From assembly GCA_902524115.1 (NCBI GenBank), contig CABZCA010000009.1:1-40824 (forward strand): a stretch of 40,824 nucleotides of DNA, given 5' to 3'. Numbering within the stretch: position 1 is the first letter of the stretch; each line of letters starts with the position of its first letter. A model generated the notes under the pieces. That model saw nothing but the letters and a program-made list of their open reading frames with translations. It was not told where the DNA came from and did no database searches. The translations under genes and the position numbers were made by a program. This DNA is from an uncultured Pelagibacteraceae bacterium (GTDB lineage Bacteria; Pseudomonadota; Alphaproteobacteria; Pelagibacterales; Pelagibacteraceae). Below are positions 1 to 8,700 of the stretch, in pieces.

Positions 1-1641
1 AGTTGGTGTTAACATTCCATTCTCAATTGAAAATTTTTCATTAATTACAAAAAATTTTTTTATATTTTCTATTTTAGAAAGATTTTGATTGATATTTTCT
101 ATTTCTTCTTGAATTTGATCATTACCTACGTTGTTATTGTCATCTGATAAAACTAATAGAGCAACCAGAAAAGGTTTATTATCTCCATAAACAATTGATT
201 GATCAATAAATTTCGAATTTGACAATTCATTTTCTATTTTAACTGGAGATATATTATCTCCACCAGGCGTAATCAAAATATCCTTTTTTCTATCAGTAAT
301 TTTTAAATATCCATTCTCAAAAATTCCAATATCGCCTGTATGTAACCAACCATCCTTTAAAACTTTGTTAGTTTCTTCCTCATTATTCCAATAACCTAAC
401 ATTACATTTTCACCCTTAACTAAAATTTCTCCATCTGAGGCTATTTTTACCTCATTACCTTTAAACGGTGGTCCTACAGTCTCAACCCTAATATCATCAA
501 TTGGGTTACAACTTATAACCGGAGATGTCTCAGTTAATCCATAACCTTGCAAAGTAGGAAGACCGATAGCATTTAAAAAAATACCAACCTCCTTATCAAG
601 CGCTCCACCGCCTGATACGAAAGTTTTAAGTTCACCTCCAAATTGAGCTTTGATTTTTTTTCTCACAATTTTTTCTAAAATATTATCAATTAATTTTTCT
701 AAAATTGTTAAGGATTGTTTGTTTATTTTTTTAGTTCCTAGTTCTAACATTTTTAATATTAAACTTTTTTTTAAACCTGTCGCTTTATTAAAACTTGCAT
801 TAATCTTTTGAAATAAATTTTGGTAAAACCTGGGAACTGCTGTCATTATTTGTGGCTTGCAATCATTCATGTTTTTAATTAATTTTTCAATACTTTCTGC
901 ATAAAAAATTTTAGCTCCAACACTTATTTGAACAAATTGAACGGTGTGTTCATAAGAATGTGACAGAGGTAACCAGGTTAAAAACTTAGTCTGATCTGTA
1001 AGCAAAGGTTTCAATATATCGAATGCACCATCACAATTATTTAAAATACCACCATGACTTAAGACTACACCTTTTGGGCTACCTTGAGTTCCTGAAGTAT
1101 AAATAATACAAGCTGGATCGTTTCTTTTAATTGACAAGTCTGGAACATTTAAATCTTGAAAATCTAAATTATAAAATAATTTATTAACATTAATATAAGC
1201 GTCCGTATCAGTATCTAGCTCTTCAAAAGAAAATATTTTAACAACAAAAGTCTTTTTTTTTATAATTTCTTTTACTTTATTAAATTGTTCTTGATTAGAA
1301 ACAAAGATTAATTTTGGATTACAATTATCAATTATATATTCATAATCTTTCTCAGCATAAGTTGTATAAGTAGGAACAGTAATGGCTTCAGATAGCATTA
1401 CTGCAAGATCAGTTATAAACCACTCAGGTCTATTTTCAGATATTAACAAGCATCTATCACCTTTATTTGTATATTTTTTTATTTCTGATGAAAGTTTTTT
1501 AATTGAATGGAATGTTTTTTCCCATGTAAAATAATTATTTTTATCTTTCAAAGACGTCAAAAGAATATTTTCTTTTTTATATTTTTTATAATTAATAAAA
1601 AATAAATCGACTAAATTATTAATATTTTCTGTACTCATCAT
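1..1641 (-). CDS. Long-chain fatty acid--CoA ligase (AMP-binding), 3' end cut by window
   Basis: An open minus-strand frame runs from an ATG ATG pair (1641 or 1638) to the window edge, about 547 residues. It activates fatty acids to acyl-CoA with ATP. The AMP-binding P-loop is encoded near 1046-1104 and reads YTSGTQGSPKGVV. The last visible residues, EKFSIENGMLTPT, match the typical C-terminus of long-chain acyl-CoA synthetases (normally about 600 residues), so only about 50 residues lie outside. The start is 5 or 8 bases after the encoded CCA of tRNA-Leu, so gene and tRNA are probably co-transcribed and the mRNA may be almost leaderless after tRNA processing. The family is clear; substrate chain length cannot be told. 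Confidence 0.9.
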   Translation of the reverse strand, partial: MMSTENINNLVDLFFINYKKYKKENILLTSLKDKNNYFTWEKTFHSIKKLSSEIKKYTNKGDRCLLISENRPEWFITDLAVMLSEAITVPTYTTYAEKDYEYIIDNCNPKLIFVSNQEQFNKVKEIIKKKTFVVKIFSFEELDTDTDAYINVNKLFYNLDFQDLNVPDLSIKRNDPACIIYTSGTQGSPKGVVLSHGGILNNCDGAFDILKPLLTDQTKFLTWLPLSHSYEHTVQFVQISVGAKIFYAESIEKLIKNMNDCKPQIMTAVPRFYQNLFQKINASFNKATGLKKSLILKMLELGTKKINKQSLTILEKLIDNILEKIVRKKIKAQFGGELKTFVSGGGALDKEVGIFLNAIGLPTLQGYGLTETSPVISCNPIDDIRVETVGPPFKGNEVKIASDGEILVKGENVMLGYWNNEEETNKVLKDGWLHTGDIGIFENGYLKITDRKKDILITPGGDNISPVKIENELSNSKFIDQSIVYGDNKPFLVALLVLSDDNNNVGNDQIQEEIENINQNLSKIENIKKFFVINEKFSIENGMLTPT

Positions 1642-1646
1642 TTTTT

Positions 1647-1733
1647 TGGTGGGCAAAGAGAGAGTCGAACTCTCACAGTATTGCTACTATTGGATTTTGA
1701 GTCCAACGCGTCTACCAGTTCCGCCATTCGCCC
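1647..1733 (-). tRNA. tRNA-Leu (anticodon CAA)
   Basis: The minus strand folds as a class II tRNA. The acceptor GGGCGAA pairs with TTTGCCC (one G-U pair), the discriminator is A at 1650 and CCA is encoded at 1647-1649. The anticodon stem TTGGA/TCCAA encloses the loop CTCAAAA, giving anticodon CAA, which reads UUG leucine codons. There is a long variable arm and a T arm GAGAG-TTCGA-CTCTC. The acyl-CoA synthetase ATG follows almost directly. Confidence 0.96.
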
Positions 1734-1790
1734 AAAGTTTTGCATATTTTATCTAATAGTATTAAATCATTTATTATATTAAAAGAAAAT

Positions 1791-2399
1791 ATGTTTAAAG
1801 ATCTTTACAATAAAACTATTAAACTAGCAGGTCTTAAAAAATCTAAATCTATTTTAGGATTTATATCTTTTATCGAAAGTTTTATATTCCCGATACCTCC
1901 AGATGTTTTGATAATTCCTATGACAATAGCTCGAAAACGTGAATGGTTTAAAATCGCATTAATTGCAACTGTAGGATCTGTTTTAGGAGCTTGCCTTGGG
2001 TATTTTATAGGATACCTCTTTTTTAGTGAAATTGGTCTTAAGATTTTTGAGATTTATGGTGTAGATAATGCTTCATTTTTAAAAGATAAAGTGTCTTCAG
2101 AGGGAGGAGTCATAGCTTGGATTGCTCTTTTGGCAATTGCTGGTTTTTCTCCAGTACCTTTCAAGTTACTTACAATCACAAGCGGATTTATAAACTTTAA
2201 TATTTTGTATTTTTTTATCATTTCTCTTTTAACAAGAGGTTCGCGTTTTTTTTTAATAGCATTCTTGATTGGAAACTTTGGACCGACAATGAAAAAAATT
2301 ATTGAAAAAAAACTTCTTAAGTTCTCAATCTTTTTATCAGTTATTTTAATTATTTTTGCTTATTTTATTTATAAATTTTTAAATAGTTTTATTAATTAA
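1791..2399 (+). CDS. YqaA/DedA-family (VTT domain) membrane protein
   Basis: A 202-residue polytopic membrane protein of the DedA/SNARE-associated (VTT) superfamily, YqaA branch. The N-terminal ESFIFPIPPDVLIIPM segment and the later PVPFKLLTITSGF and SLLTRGSRFF motifs fit this branch. DedA proteins are linked to membrane lipid transport and membrane homeostasis; the exact substrate of this one is unknown. I chose the ATG at 1791 (MFKDLYNK) over an in-frame TTG at 1740, which lies only 7 bases from the tRNA 5' end. The gene is 2 bases upstream of dsbB, so the two are co-transcribed. Confidence 0.85.
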   Translation: MFKDLYNKTIKLAGLKKSKSILGFISFIESFIFPIPPDVLIIPMTIARKREWFKIALIATVGSVLGACLGYFIGYLFFSEIGLKIFEIYGVDNASFLKDKVSSEGGVIAWIALLAIAGFSPVPFKLLTITSGFINFNILYFFIISLLTRGSRFFLIAFLIGNFGPTMKKIIEKKLLKFSIFLSVILIIFAYFIYKFLNSFIN

Positions 2400-2401
2400 A
2401 T

Positions 2402-2881
2402 ATGATCCCATTCCCAAATAGAAAAAATTTTTATTTAATTGTTTTATCTATCTCATTAATTTCAATAATTTCAGCTTTATACATTGAGTATGTATTGCAG
2501 TATCAACCATGTAAGTTATGTATTTATCAAAGGTTACCTTACCTAGCTGCAATATTTGTAAGCTTTATTGGGTTTAATTATTCGAATAAAGATCAAATTT
2601 TAACAGTTACAATTATGATATTTGCTTTGAGCGCTATACTATCTGGGTATCATTTTGGAATTGAGAATAGTATATTTGATGAGCTATCAGCCTGTACAAA
2701 TGGATCATCAGATATTTTAAATAAACCTAAATTATTAGAGTCTCTTAACAAAACTATGCCTGTTAACTGTAAAGATGCTACTTTTAAAATTCTTGGAATT
2801 TCACTAGCGGCAATTAATACAATTTTATCAATTTTAATTGTTATTTTTTCTATTAGAACATTGGTCTATGAAAAAAACTAA
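2402..2881 (+). CDS. dsbB: Disulfide bond formation protein DsbB
   Basis: A 159-residue inner-membrane quinone reductase that reoxidises periplasmic DsbA-type thiol oxidases and passes electrons to ubiquinone. The first active pair is C37-x2-C40 in YQPCKLCIYQR, followed by the family's Tyr-Gln-Arg. The second periplasmic pair is C98 and C123. Four membrane segments are visible by hydrophobicity. Its 3' end overlaps coq7 by 14 bases, so a quinone user and a quinone synthesis enzyme share a transcript. Confidence 0.92.
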   Translation: MIPFPNRKNFYLIVLSISLISIISALYIEYVLQYQPCKLCIYQRLPYLAAIFVSFIGFNYSNKDQILTVTIMIFALSAILSGYHFGIENSIFDELSACTNGSSDILNKPKLLESLNKTMPVNCKDATFKILGISLAAINTILSILIVIFSIRTLVYEKN

Positions 2882-3401
2882 TAAAAAAAAATTAGAAGAA
2901 TTTATAAGGGTAGATCATGCTGGAGAAAGGGGTGCAATTAAAATTTATGAGGGTCAATTGCTTGCTTTAAATACTATTGTAAAAAATGATGATTTGAAAC
3001 AAGTTATTGGAGAAATGAAAAAGCATGAGGAGGAACACTCAAATTTTTTTGAGGATGAAATAGAAAAAAGAAATATAAAACCAACAAAATTGCTACCATT
3101 ATGGGATTTGCTTGGGCTAGGTCTTGGATTTGGTTCAACGATACTTGGAAAAAAAGCAGCGATGTTATGTACGGCCTCTGTAGAGGAGGTAATAGACGAA
3201 CATTATAAAAACCAAATTGACCAAATAGAAGGAGATGAAAAGGATTTAAAGGAAAAAATAATTAAATTTAGACAAGACGAATTAGACCATAAAGATATAG
3301 CCTACGAGAAAGGTGCTACAAAAAAAGGTCTTTATTCAATTATGGATAAAGTAATTAAAACTGGTTCTAAGGTTGCTATAAAAATCTCAGAAAAAATTTA
3401 G
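2868..3401 (+). CDS. coq7: Demethoxyubiquinone hydroxylase Coq7 (di-iron)
   Basis: A 177-residue di-iron monooxygenase that hydroxylates 2-polyprenyl-3-methyl-6-methoxybenzoquinol, a late step of ubiquinone synthesis. Iron ligands are visible as E20 in DHAGERGA, E54-x2-H57 in KHEEEHSNF, E106 or E107 in SVEEVIDEHY, and E138-x2-H141 in DELDHKD. I chose the ATG at 2868 (MKKTNKKKLEE) because the longer frame adds only residues read out of dsbB. The stop abuts the convergent HNH gene with no gap. It works with ubiE and ubiB, found about 10 kb away in this window. Confidence 0.93.
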   Translation: MKKTNKKKLEEFIRVDHAGERGAIKIYEGQLLALNTIVKNDDLKQVIGEMKKHEEEHSNFFEDEIEKRNIKPTKLLPLWDLLGLGLGFGSTILGKKAAMLCTASVEEVIDEHYKNQIDQIEGDEKDLKEKIIKFRQDELDHKDIAYEKGATKKGLYSIMDKVIKTGSKVAIKISEKI

Positions 3402-3971
3402 TTACGGTTCAAGTTCGACATCCCAATACAAATAGTCCATCCAACTTTTATGTAAAAAGTTAGGTGGAAAATTCTTTCCATTTTTATGAAGATCTTCTGT
3501 GGTAGGTTGAAAAGGCCATTGATTTAATGTCATACCTGAGTTTTTTATTAATCTTCCACCTTTTTTAACATTACAGGAAGAACAAGCTGTTACAACATTA
3601 TCCCAATTAGTTTTTCCACCTTTTGATCTTGGCAGTAAGTGATCAAAGGTTAATTCATTTTTACTTCCACAATATTGGCAGCTAAACTTATCTCTTAAAA
3701 ATACGTTAAACCTTGTAAAGTTAGGATTTGATTGAGGTCTAATGTATGATTTAAGAGCAATTACACTTGGAAGTTTCATACTAAATGAAGGACTTCTGAT
3801 TTTTCTGTCATAATAACTAACAATAGAAACTCTATCTAAGAAAACAGATTTAATTGAATCTTGCCAGCTCCACAATGACAGTGGATAATAACTTAAAGGT
3901 CTATAATCTGCATTTAAAACTAACGCAGGACATTTTTCTAGCGAAATATTTTGATCTGTAAGCTCAATCAT
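3402..3971 (-). CDS. HNH endonuclease family protein
   Basis: A 189-residue protein of the alphaproteobacterial HNH group that starts with a conserved PALVLNADYRPLSYYPLS segment. A zinc CxxC (CQYC) and the HNH core LTFDHLLPRSKGG...DNVV..CSSCN follow. It is presumably a metal-dependent nuclease; its target is unknown and no methylase or restriction partner is adjacent. The start at 3971 (MIELTDQ) fits the short N-terminus I recall for relatives; another ATG lies at 3986. The stop directly abuts coq7 on the other strand. Confidence 0.85.
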   Translation of the reverse strand: MIELTDQNISLEKCPALVLNADYRPLSYYPLSLWSWQDSIKSVFLDRVSIVSYYDRKIRSPSFSMKLPSVIALKSYIRPQSNPNFTRFNVFLRDKFSCQYCGSKNELTFDHLLPRSKGGKTNWDNVVTACSSCNVKKGGRLIKNSGMTLNQWPFQPTTEDLHKNGKNFPPNFLHKSWMDYLYWDVELEP

Positions 3972-4032
3972 AATTAAAACATACATTAAATATATTTTTA
4001 ATCAACTTTACTAATTGTGTATTAAGGATTTA

Positions 4033-4689
4033 TTAATTAATTATATTTTTTTTAATAAAGTTTAATGCCGCACTTGATGCTTCCACAGGTATATGGTGAT
4101 CACAGTTTTTAATCATTAAAGTTTCAATTTTAATTTTATTTCTGATAAAAAAATCTTCAGCTTCAAGTAAATTGCTTGGGGGGACGATTTGATCATTTTC
4201 ACCATGTATCATTAAAATATTAGTTTTATTTTTAATTCTTGGAGAAAGGTCTTTCATATTTATGATTCTTCCAGAAAACCCTACAATACAACTAAATTCT
4301 TTTTCTGATGTTAGACCAACATTTAATGACATCATACATCCTTGGCTGAAACCAGAAACACAAATTTGTGAATATTCTAAATTAAAATAATTACTTACTT
4401 CTGAAATATAACCGTTTAAAACATTTTCTGCCCCTTTTGACTCTTTAAGAGTATATTCTGGATCTTCATTATTTAAATCAAACCATTGAAAACCAGTTGG
4501 ATTTATGCTGCACACTTCGTGTGCATCAGGACATAAAAAAACTGTATTTTTTAAAAATCTTTTCCAATTTAAGGTAAGCATACTGATATCTTTTCCATCA
4601 CCTCCATATCCATGAAGTAAAATTACTGCACTTTTAACTCTCTCATTATTTTCTGGTTTTATTATTGTTGTATTTAAGGAAAATTTCAT
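4033..4689 (-). CDS. Phospholipase/carboxylesterase (alpha/beta hydrolase)
   Basis: A 218-residue cytosolic serine hydrolase of the phospholipase/carboxylesterase family. The nucleophile S115 sits in GFSQG, the acid D166 in HGENDQIVP, and the base is H198 or H199 in CDHHIP. The oxyanion region LLHGYGGDG is near residues 24-32. The start at 4689 overlaps the tlpA stop as ATGA, a usual coupling signal, so I prefer it to the ATG 18 bases upstream. The substrate cannot be read from the sequence. Confidence 0.88.
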   Translation of the reverse strand: MKFSLNTTIIKPENNERVKSAVILLHGYGGDGKDISMLTLNWKRFLKNTVFLCPDAHEVCSINPTGFQWFDLNNEDPEYTLKESKGAENVLNGYISEVSNYFNLEYSQICVSGFSQGCMMSLNVGLTSEKEFSCIVGFSGRIINMKDLSPRIKNKTNILMIHGENDQIVPPSNLLEAEDFFIRNKIKIETLMIKNCDHHIPVEASSAALNFIKKNIIN

Positions 4690-5216
4690 AAAATTTTTGG
4701 TAACCAATCAAGTAAAGATTGATCATTAAAGTCAATATACCCAACAATTCTCCCAACTTCAAAACCATTTCGGTCTATTAAAATTGTTGTTGGTAATCCT
4801 CTTAGTTTAAACAACTGTGAAAACTCTGGTCCTGATCCTGTAAATATGTCTAAATTTTTAATTTTGATTTCATCAAAAAATCCTTTAGATTTTTTATAGC
4901 TTTCACCACCGATATTAATTGGAATAATATTAATATTTTTAAATTCATTTAAAGTTTTAAGTTTGTCCAAAGATGGCATTTCTTTTTTACAAGGAGCACA
5001 CCAAGTGGCCCAAAAATTTATTATTAATGGTTTTGATTTATAATCATTTAAACTTACTTTTTGGCCATCAGATTTAATAAATTCTATATTTTCAATTTTT
5101 TTCTTGTCTTTATGTACTATAAGATTCTTAATTTCTGGACGCTCTATTGAATATGAGACGCTAGATGATATTAAGTAAAATATTATTATAAGATAATTAA
5201 AAAAAATGATTTTCAT
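4686..5216 (-). CDS. TlpA-like exported thioredoxin
   Basis: A 176-residue TlpA/ResA-type thiol-disulfide oxidoreductase. An uncleaved or cleavable N-terminal hydrophobic segment (residues 3-22) exports it. The active site is C73-A-P-C76 within FWATWCAPCKKEMP, and the cis-proline is P142 in RGLPTT. TlpA proteins keep periplasmic thiols reduced, for example in cytochrome assembly. The divergent tlpA/argH arrangement is common in Alphaproteobacteria. Only 23 bases separate the two start codons, so promoters must reach into the coding sequences. Confidence 0.9.
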   Translation of the reverse strand: MKIIFFNYLIIIFYLISSSVSYSIERPEIKNLIVHKDKKKIENIEFIKSDGQKVSLNDYKSKPLIINFWATWCAPCKKEMPSLDKLKTLNEFKNINIIPINIGGESYKKSKGFFDEIKIKNLDIFTGSGPEFSQLFKLRGLPTTILIDRNGFEVGRIVGYIDFNDQSLLDWLPKIL

Positions 5217-5239
5217 AAAATCTATAACAATTAAATATC

Positions 5240-6634
5240 ATGGGTAAAAATAAAAACAATCAACCAATTTGGAACACTAGAATTAAAAAAACAAAAAACC
5301 TTTTTAAAAAGATTGGTGGATCAATAGAAATTGATAAAAGATTATTCAGAGAAGATATTGAAGCTTCAATTGTACATGTTGAGATGCTGTTTAGACAAAA
5401 AATTATAAATTTTAAAATTAAAAATAAAATAGTTTGGGGTTTGAATAGAATTAAGAACGAAATTATAAAAAAAAAATTTATTTTTGATGATAAGCTTGAG
5501 GATATTCATATGAATATAGAACACAGACTTTTTGAACTAATTGGAGAAGAGGCGGGGTATATTCACACTGCAAGATCAAGAAATGATCAGGTTGTCACAG
5601 ATTTTAAAATGTGGTTAAGAAAAGCTAATAAAGAAATTGTAAAAAGTATTAATGCAACAATTAAAAATATTTTAAAAAAAGCAGAAAAAAATGTTGAGAC
5701 AATCATGCCAGGTTTCACACACCTAAAAAATGCACAACCAGTTTCTTTTGCTCATTACTTAATGGCGTACTTAGAAATGTTTTACAGGGATAAAAAAAGA
5801 TTCAATAACAATTTAGAGAGTCTTTATGAAAATCCACTTGGTGTGGCTGCTCTAACAGGTACTTCTTTTAAAATAGACAGATTTTACACTTCAAAAAAAC
5901 TAGGTTTCCAGAGACCAACTAAAAACTCAATTGACACTGTTTCTGATAGAGATTTTGTAATTGATTTCCTTTATTCTTGTTCTGCATGTGCTGTTCATAT
6001 CTCTAGGATTGCAGAGGAGTTTATAATCTGGAATTCAGACGCTTTTAAACTTATTAATTTGAATGATAAAATTGTAACTGGATCATCCATTATGCCTCAA
6101 AAAAAAAATCCTGATCCTCTAGAGTACTTGAGAGGTAAAACAGGTTTCATGTTTGGAAATCTATTTTCTATGCTTACAACATTAAAAGGGTTACCACTTT
6201 CATATTTTAAGGATTTGCAAGATGATAAAGAAATTGTTTTTAAATCATTTGATCAATTAAAAAATTCTTTAATTATATTAAATGATGTTCTTAAAAATTT
6301 TTCACCAGATAAAAAAAGAATGATTGAACTTGCAGAAAGTGGCTACATTACAGCAACTGATTTAGCAGATTATATGGTTAGAGAATTAAACTATCCATTT
6401 AGAAAAGCCTATTTACAAACAGCGAAAATCATAAATTTTGCTGAGAAAAATAAAAAAAAACTGTCAGAACTTACAATAAAAGAGATTAATAAAATTGAAA
6501 AAGGTTTAACCGCTGATGTTTTCAAAGTATTTGAACTAAAAAAATCTGTTAATTCTAAAGTTTCTTATGGTGGAACTTCTTTCGACAACATTAAGAAAAT
6601 GATATTAAGTTACAAAAGAAAAAAATATGATTAA
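5240..6634 (+). CDS. argH: Argininosuccinate lyase
   Basis: A 464-residue enzyme that splits argininosuccinate into arginine and fumarate, the last step of arginine synthesis. The fumarase/aspartase signature GSSIMPQKKNPDP begins at residue 281. HTARSRNDQV near residue 111 and the catalytic-His region TGFTHLKNAQP are also present. The length is normal. The stop overlaps the ATG of the downstream lipoprotein by 8 bases, so argH, the lipoprotein and lysA form one operon. Confidence 0.97.
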   Translation: MGKNKNNQPIWNTRIKKTKNLFKKIGGSIEIDKRLFREDIEASIVHVEMLFRQKIINFKIKNKIVWGLNRIKNEIIKKKFIFDDKLEDIHMNIEHRLFELIGEEAGYIHTARSRNDQVVTDFKMWLRKANKEIVKSINATIKNILKKAEKNVETIMPGFTHLKNAQPVSFAHYLMAYLEMFYRDKKRFNNNLESLYENPLGVAALTGTSFKIDRFYTSKKLGFQRPTKNSIDTVSDRDFVIDFLYSCSACAVHISRIAEEFIIWNSDAFKLINLNDKIVTGSSIMPQKKNPDPLEYLRGKTGFMFGNLFSMLTTLKGLPLSYFKDLQDDKEIVFKSFDQLKNSLIILNDVLKNFSPDKKRMIELAESGYITATDLADYMVRELNYPFRKAYLQTAKIINFAEKNKKKLSELTIKEINKIEKGLTADVFKVFELKKSVNSKVSYGGTSFDNIKKMILSYKRKKYD

Positions 6635-6788
6635 AAAAATAACTTTAATTACTATATGTCTAATTTTATTAACTTCATGTGGAAGAAAAAATGAGCCAAA
6701 ATATGAGGCATCATTAAATAATGTTATAAAATTCAATAATTTTAATAACGTATTTAAAATGCCAAAAAAAGATGAAATATATCAATAA
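6627..6788 (+). CDS. Small lipoprotein, LptM-like (between argH and lysA)
   Basis: A 53-residue protein starting MIKKITLITICLILLTSC. The lipobox LTSC gives a predicted lipidated Cys18 followed by Gly, the usual form for small lipoproteins of the LptM/YifL type. The mature part is only about 35 polar residues and has no recognisable domain. It overlaps argH by 8 bases at its start and lysA by 17 bases at its end, so it is translationally embedded. A short lipoprotein at this place, next to lysA or dapF, is common in Proteobacteria. LptM assists LPS-translocon assembly in enterobacteria; a similar role here is inference. Confidence 0.8.
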   Translation: MIKKITLITICLILLTSCGRKNEPKYEASLNNVIKFNNFNNVFKMPKKDEIYQ

Positions 6789-7986
6789 TATTTTTACAAT
6801 TGAAAAAACAAGACTCACTAAAGTAGTTAAAAAATTTGAAACACCAATTTTTTGCTATTCCGAGAAAAAAATTAATGAAAATATAAGTAAATTTAAAAGA
6901 AGTTTTAAATCGTTTTCTCCAATCATATGTTTTTCAACAAAGTCAAACTGTAATCTAGAAATACTTAAACTAATTAAACGAAGTGGATTAGGAGCCGATG
7001 TTGTCTCAAAAGGTGAATTAATGATTGCGCTTAAAGCAGGAATAACTTCCAAAAAGATTGTTTTTTCTGGAGTGGGTAAAACTAGGTCAGAATTGATTTA
7101 TGCGATAGATAAAAATATTTTATTGATTAATTGTGAGTCAAAAAGTGAAATATTAGAAATAGAAAGTATAGCAAAATCTAAGAATAGAAAGGTAGATATT
7201 GGAATTAGATTAAATCCAAATACAGATGCAAAAACAATTAAACAAATTTCAACCGGTAAAAAAGAAAATAAATTTGGCGTTAATGAAAAGACATTTATTG
7301 AAATTTCTAAATATATAAAAAATTCAAAATTTTTAAATTTAAAGTGTTTAAGTGTACATATTGGTAGTCAGATCTTAGATTATAAACCTTATCAAAAAAT
7401 GATCAGCGTATTAGATAAATTAATAAAAAAAATTAACTTAAATTTTGAGTTTATAGATCTTGGTGGTGGTATGGGTATTGACTATGGCAAGGACAGTAAA
7501 AAATTTAATTATAAAAAATATAACCAAATTATTAAAAAATTTTTAAAAAAACATAAATCAAAAATTATTTTTGAACCAGGTAGATCAATTATAGGCGATA
7601 CTGCAGTATTAATTTCTAAAATTATTTATATAAAAGCAAATTATAAAAAAGATTTTATTATTGTAGATGCGGCGATGAATGATTTTATGAGACCTGCGTT
7701 ATATGGGGCTAAGCATAAAATAATTCCATTAAAAAAAACCAATAAAATAATTAAGAAAAGTTATGATTTTGTGGGCCCTATTTGCGAAACGACAGATAAG
7801 TTCTTAACGACAAATAAATTTCAAAGATTAAATGAGAAAGATTATATTATTATTTGTGATGTAGGAGCATATGGTTCATCGCTATCTTCAAATTATAACA
7901 TTAGACCTAAACCTGCTGAAATATTAATTAAAGGTTCAAAAATAAATATAATTAAAAAAAGACAAAAACTAAAAGATATAATTTAG
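6772..7986 (+). CDS. lysA: Diaminopimelate decarboxylase
   Basis: A 404-residue PLP enzyme that decarboxylates meso-diaminopimelate to lysine. The PLP lysine is K57 in CFSTKSNCN. The HIGSQI, GGGMGIDYG, EPGRSI and CETTDKF motifs follow in family order, and the C-terminal AYGSSLSSNYN supplies the substrate-binding Tyr. The length is normal. The start at 6772 lies inside the upstream lipoprotein gene. Confidence 0.96.
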   Translation: MKYINNIFTIEKTRLTKVVKKFETPIFCYSEKKINENISKFKRSFKSFSPIICFSTKSNCNLEILKLIKRSGLGADVVSKGELMIALKAGITSKKIVFSGVGKTRSELIYAIDKNILLINCESKSEILEIESIAKSKNRKVDIGIRLNPNTDAKTIKQISTGKKENKFGVNEKTFIEISKYIKNSKFLNLKCLSVHIGSQILDYKPYQKMISVLDKLIKKINLNFEFIDLGGGMGIDYGKDSKKFNYKKYNQIIKKFLKKHKSKIIFEPGRSIIGDTAVLISKIIYIKANYKKDFIIVDAAMNDFMRPALYGAKHKIIPLKKTNKIIKKSYDFVGPICETTDKFLTTNKFQRLNEKDYIIICDVGAYGSSLSSNYNIRPKPAEILIKGSKINIIKKRQKLKDII

Positions 7987-7998
7987 TTTTTTACAAAC

Positions 7999-8700
7999 AT
8001 GATAAGAAAATATCTATTTTTATTTTTTTTCTTTCTGGGCATATCTATAATTTCAATAATATTCCTTCCATCATTAATAATGCCAACCAAAATAGTTTTA
8101 TTTGGTGGAAAAATGATGGGAAGATGGGCAGCATTTTGTCTTCAAATTATTTTACAAACAAAAATTATTACTAAAGGAAGAGATAATATTATTGAGAATA
8201 AAAAATTTTTTATTGCTTGTTCTCATCAATCTATGTTTGAAACTTTTTACCTACAAACAATTTTTAATGCACCAATATTTATTTTAAAGCATGAGTTAAT
8301 CAAAATTCCTTTATTTGGTTGGTATTTAAAAAAGATAGGATCAATTTCAATCAATAGAAATAAAATTAGTAAAGATAATTTAGGTTTAATAGATAAAATA
8401 AAAAATTCTGTAAGAAATTCAGAAAGACCATTAATTATATTCCCTCAAGGAACTAGAGTTTTGCCAAACGAAATAGTTCCTTTTAAAAAAGGAGTTGGTA
8501 GAATTTATGATGAATTAAAAATAAATTGCCAACCTGTGGCCATAAATTCTGGAAATGTTTGGCCAAAAGATGGAAAATTGGCTTCAAAAAAAAAAATAAT
8601 AATATCAATTCTTCCTGCAGTAAAACCTGGAATGAAATCAGTAGACTTTACAAATTATATAGAAGATAAAATATACACTGAGTTAAAATTAATGAATTAG
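7999..8700 (+). CDS. plsC: 1-acyl-sn-glycerol-3-phosphate acyltransferase
   Basis: A 233-residue membrane-anchored acyltransferase that makes phosphatidic acid. A hydrophobic N-terminal segment covers residues 4-28. Motif I reads H76-QSMF-E81, so the usual HX4D is HX4E. The glycerophosphate-binding motif is F148-PQGTR instead of FPEGTR. I recall similar residues in alphaproteobacterial PlsC-like proteins, so it is probably active. The stop overlaps the convergent dnaN stop by 4 bases with no terminator between them. Confidence 0.87.
   Translation: MIRKYLFLFFFFLGISIISIIFLPSLIMPTKIVLFGGKMMGRWAAFCLQIILQTKIITKGRDNIIENKKFFIACSHQSMFETFYLQTIFNAPIFILKHELIKIPLFGWYLKKIGSISINRNKISKDNLGLIDKIKNSVRNSERPLIIFPQGTRVLPNEIVPFKKGVGRIYDELKINCQPVAINSGNVWPKDGKLASKKKIIISILPAVKPGMKSVDFTNYIEDKIYTELKLMN

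Noticed and set aside
1740..1790. Longer YqaA/DedA start at TTG 1740
   Set aside because: It adds 17 residues, uses a rare start and lies only 7 bases from the tRNA end; the ATG at 1791 gives the family N-terminus.
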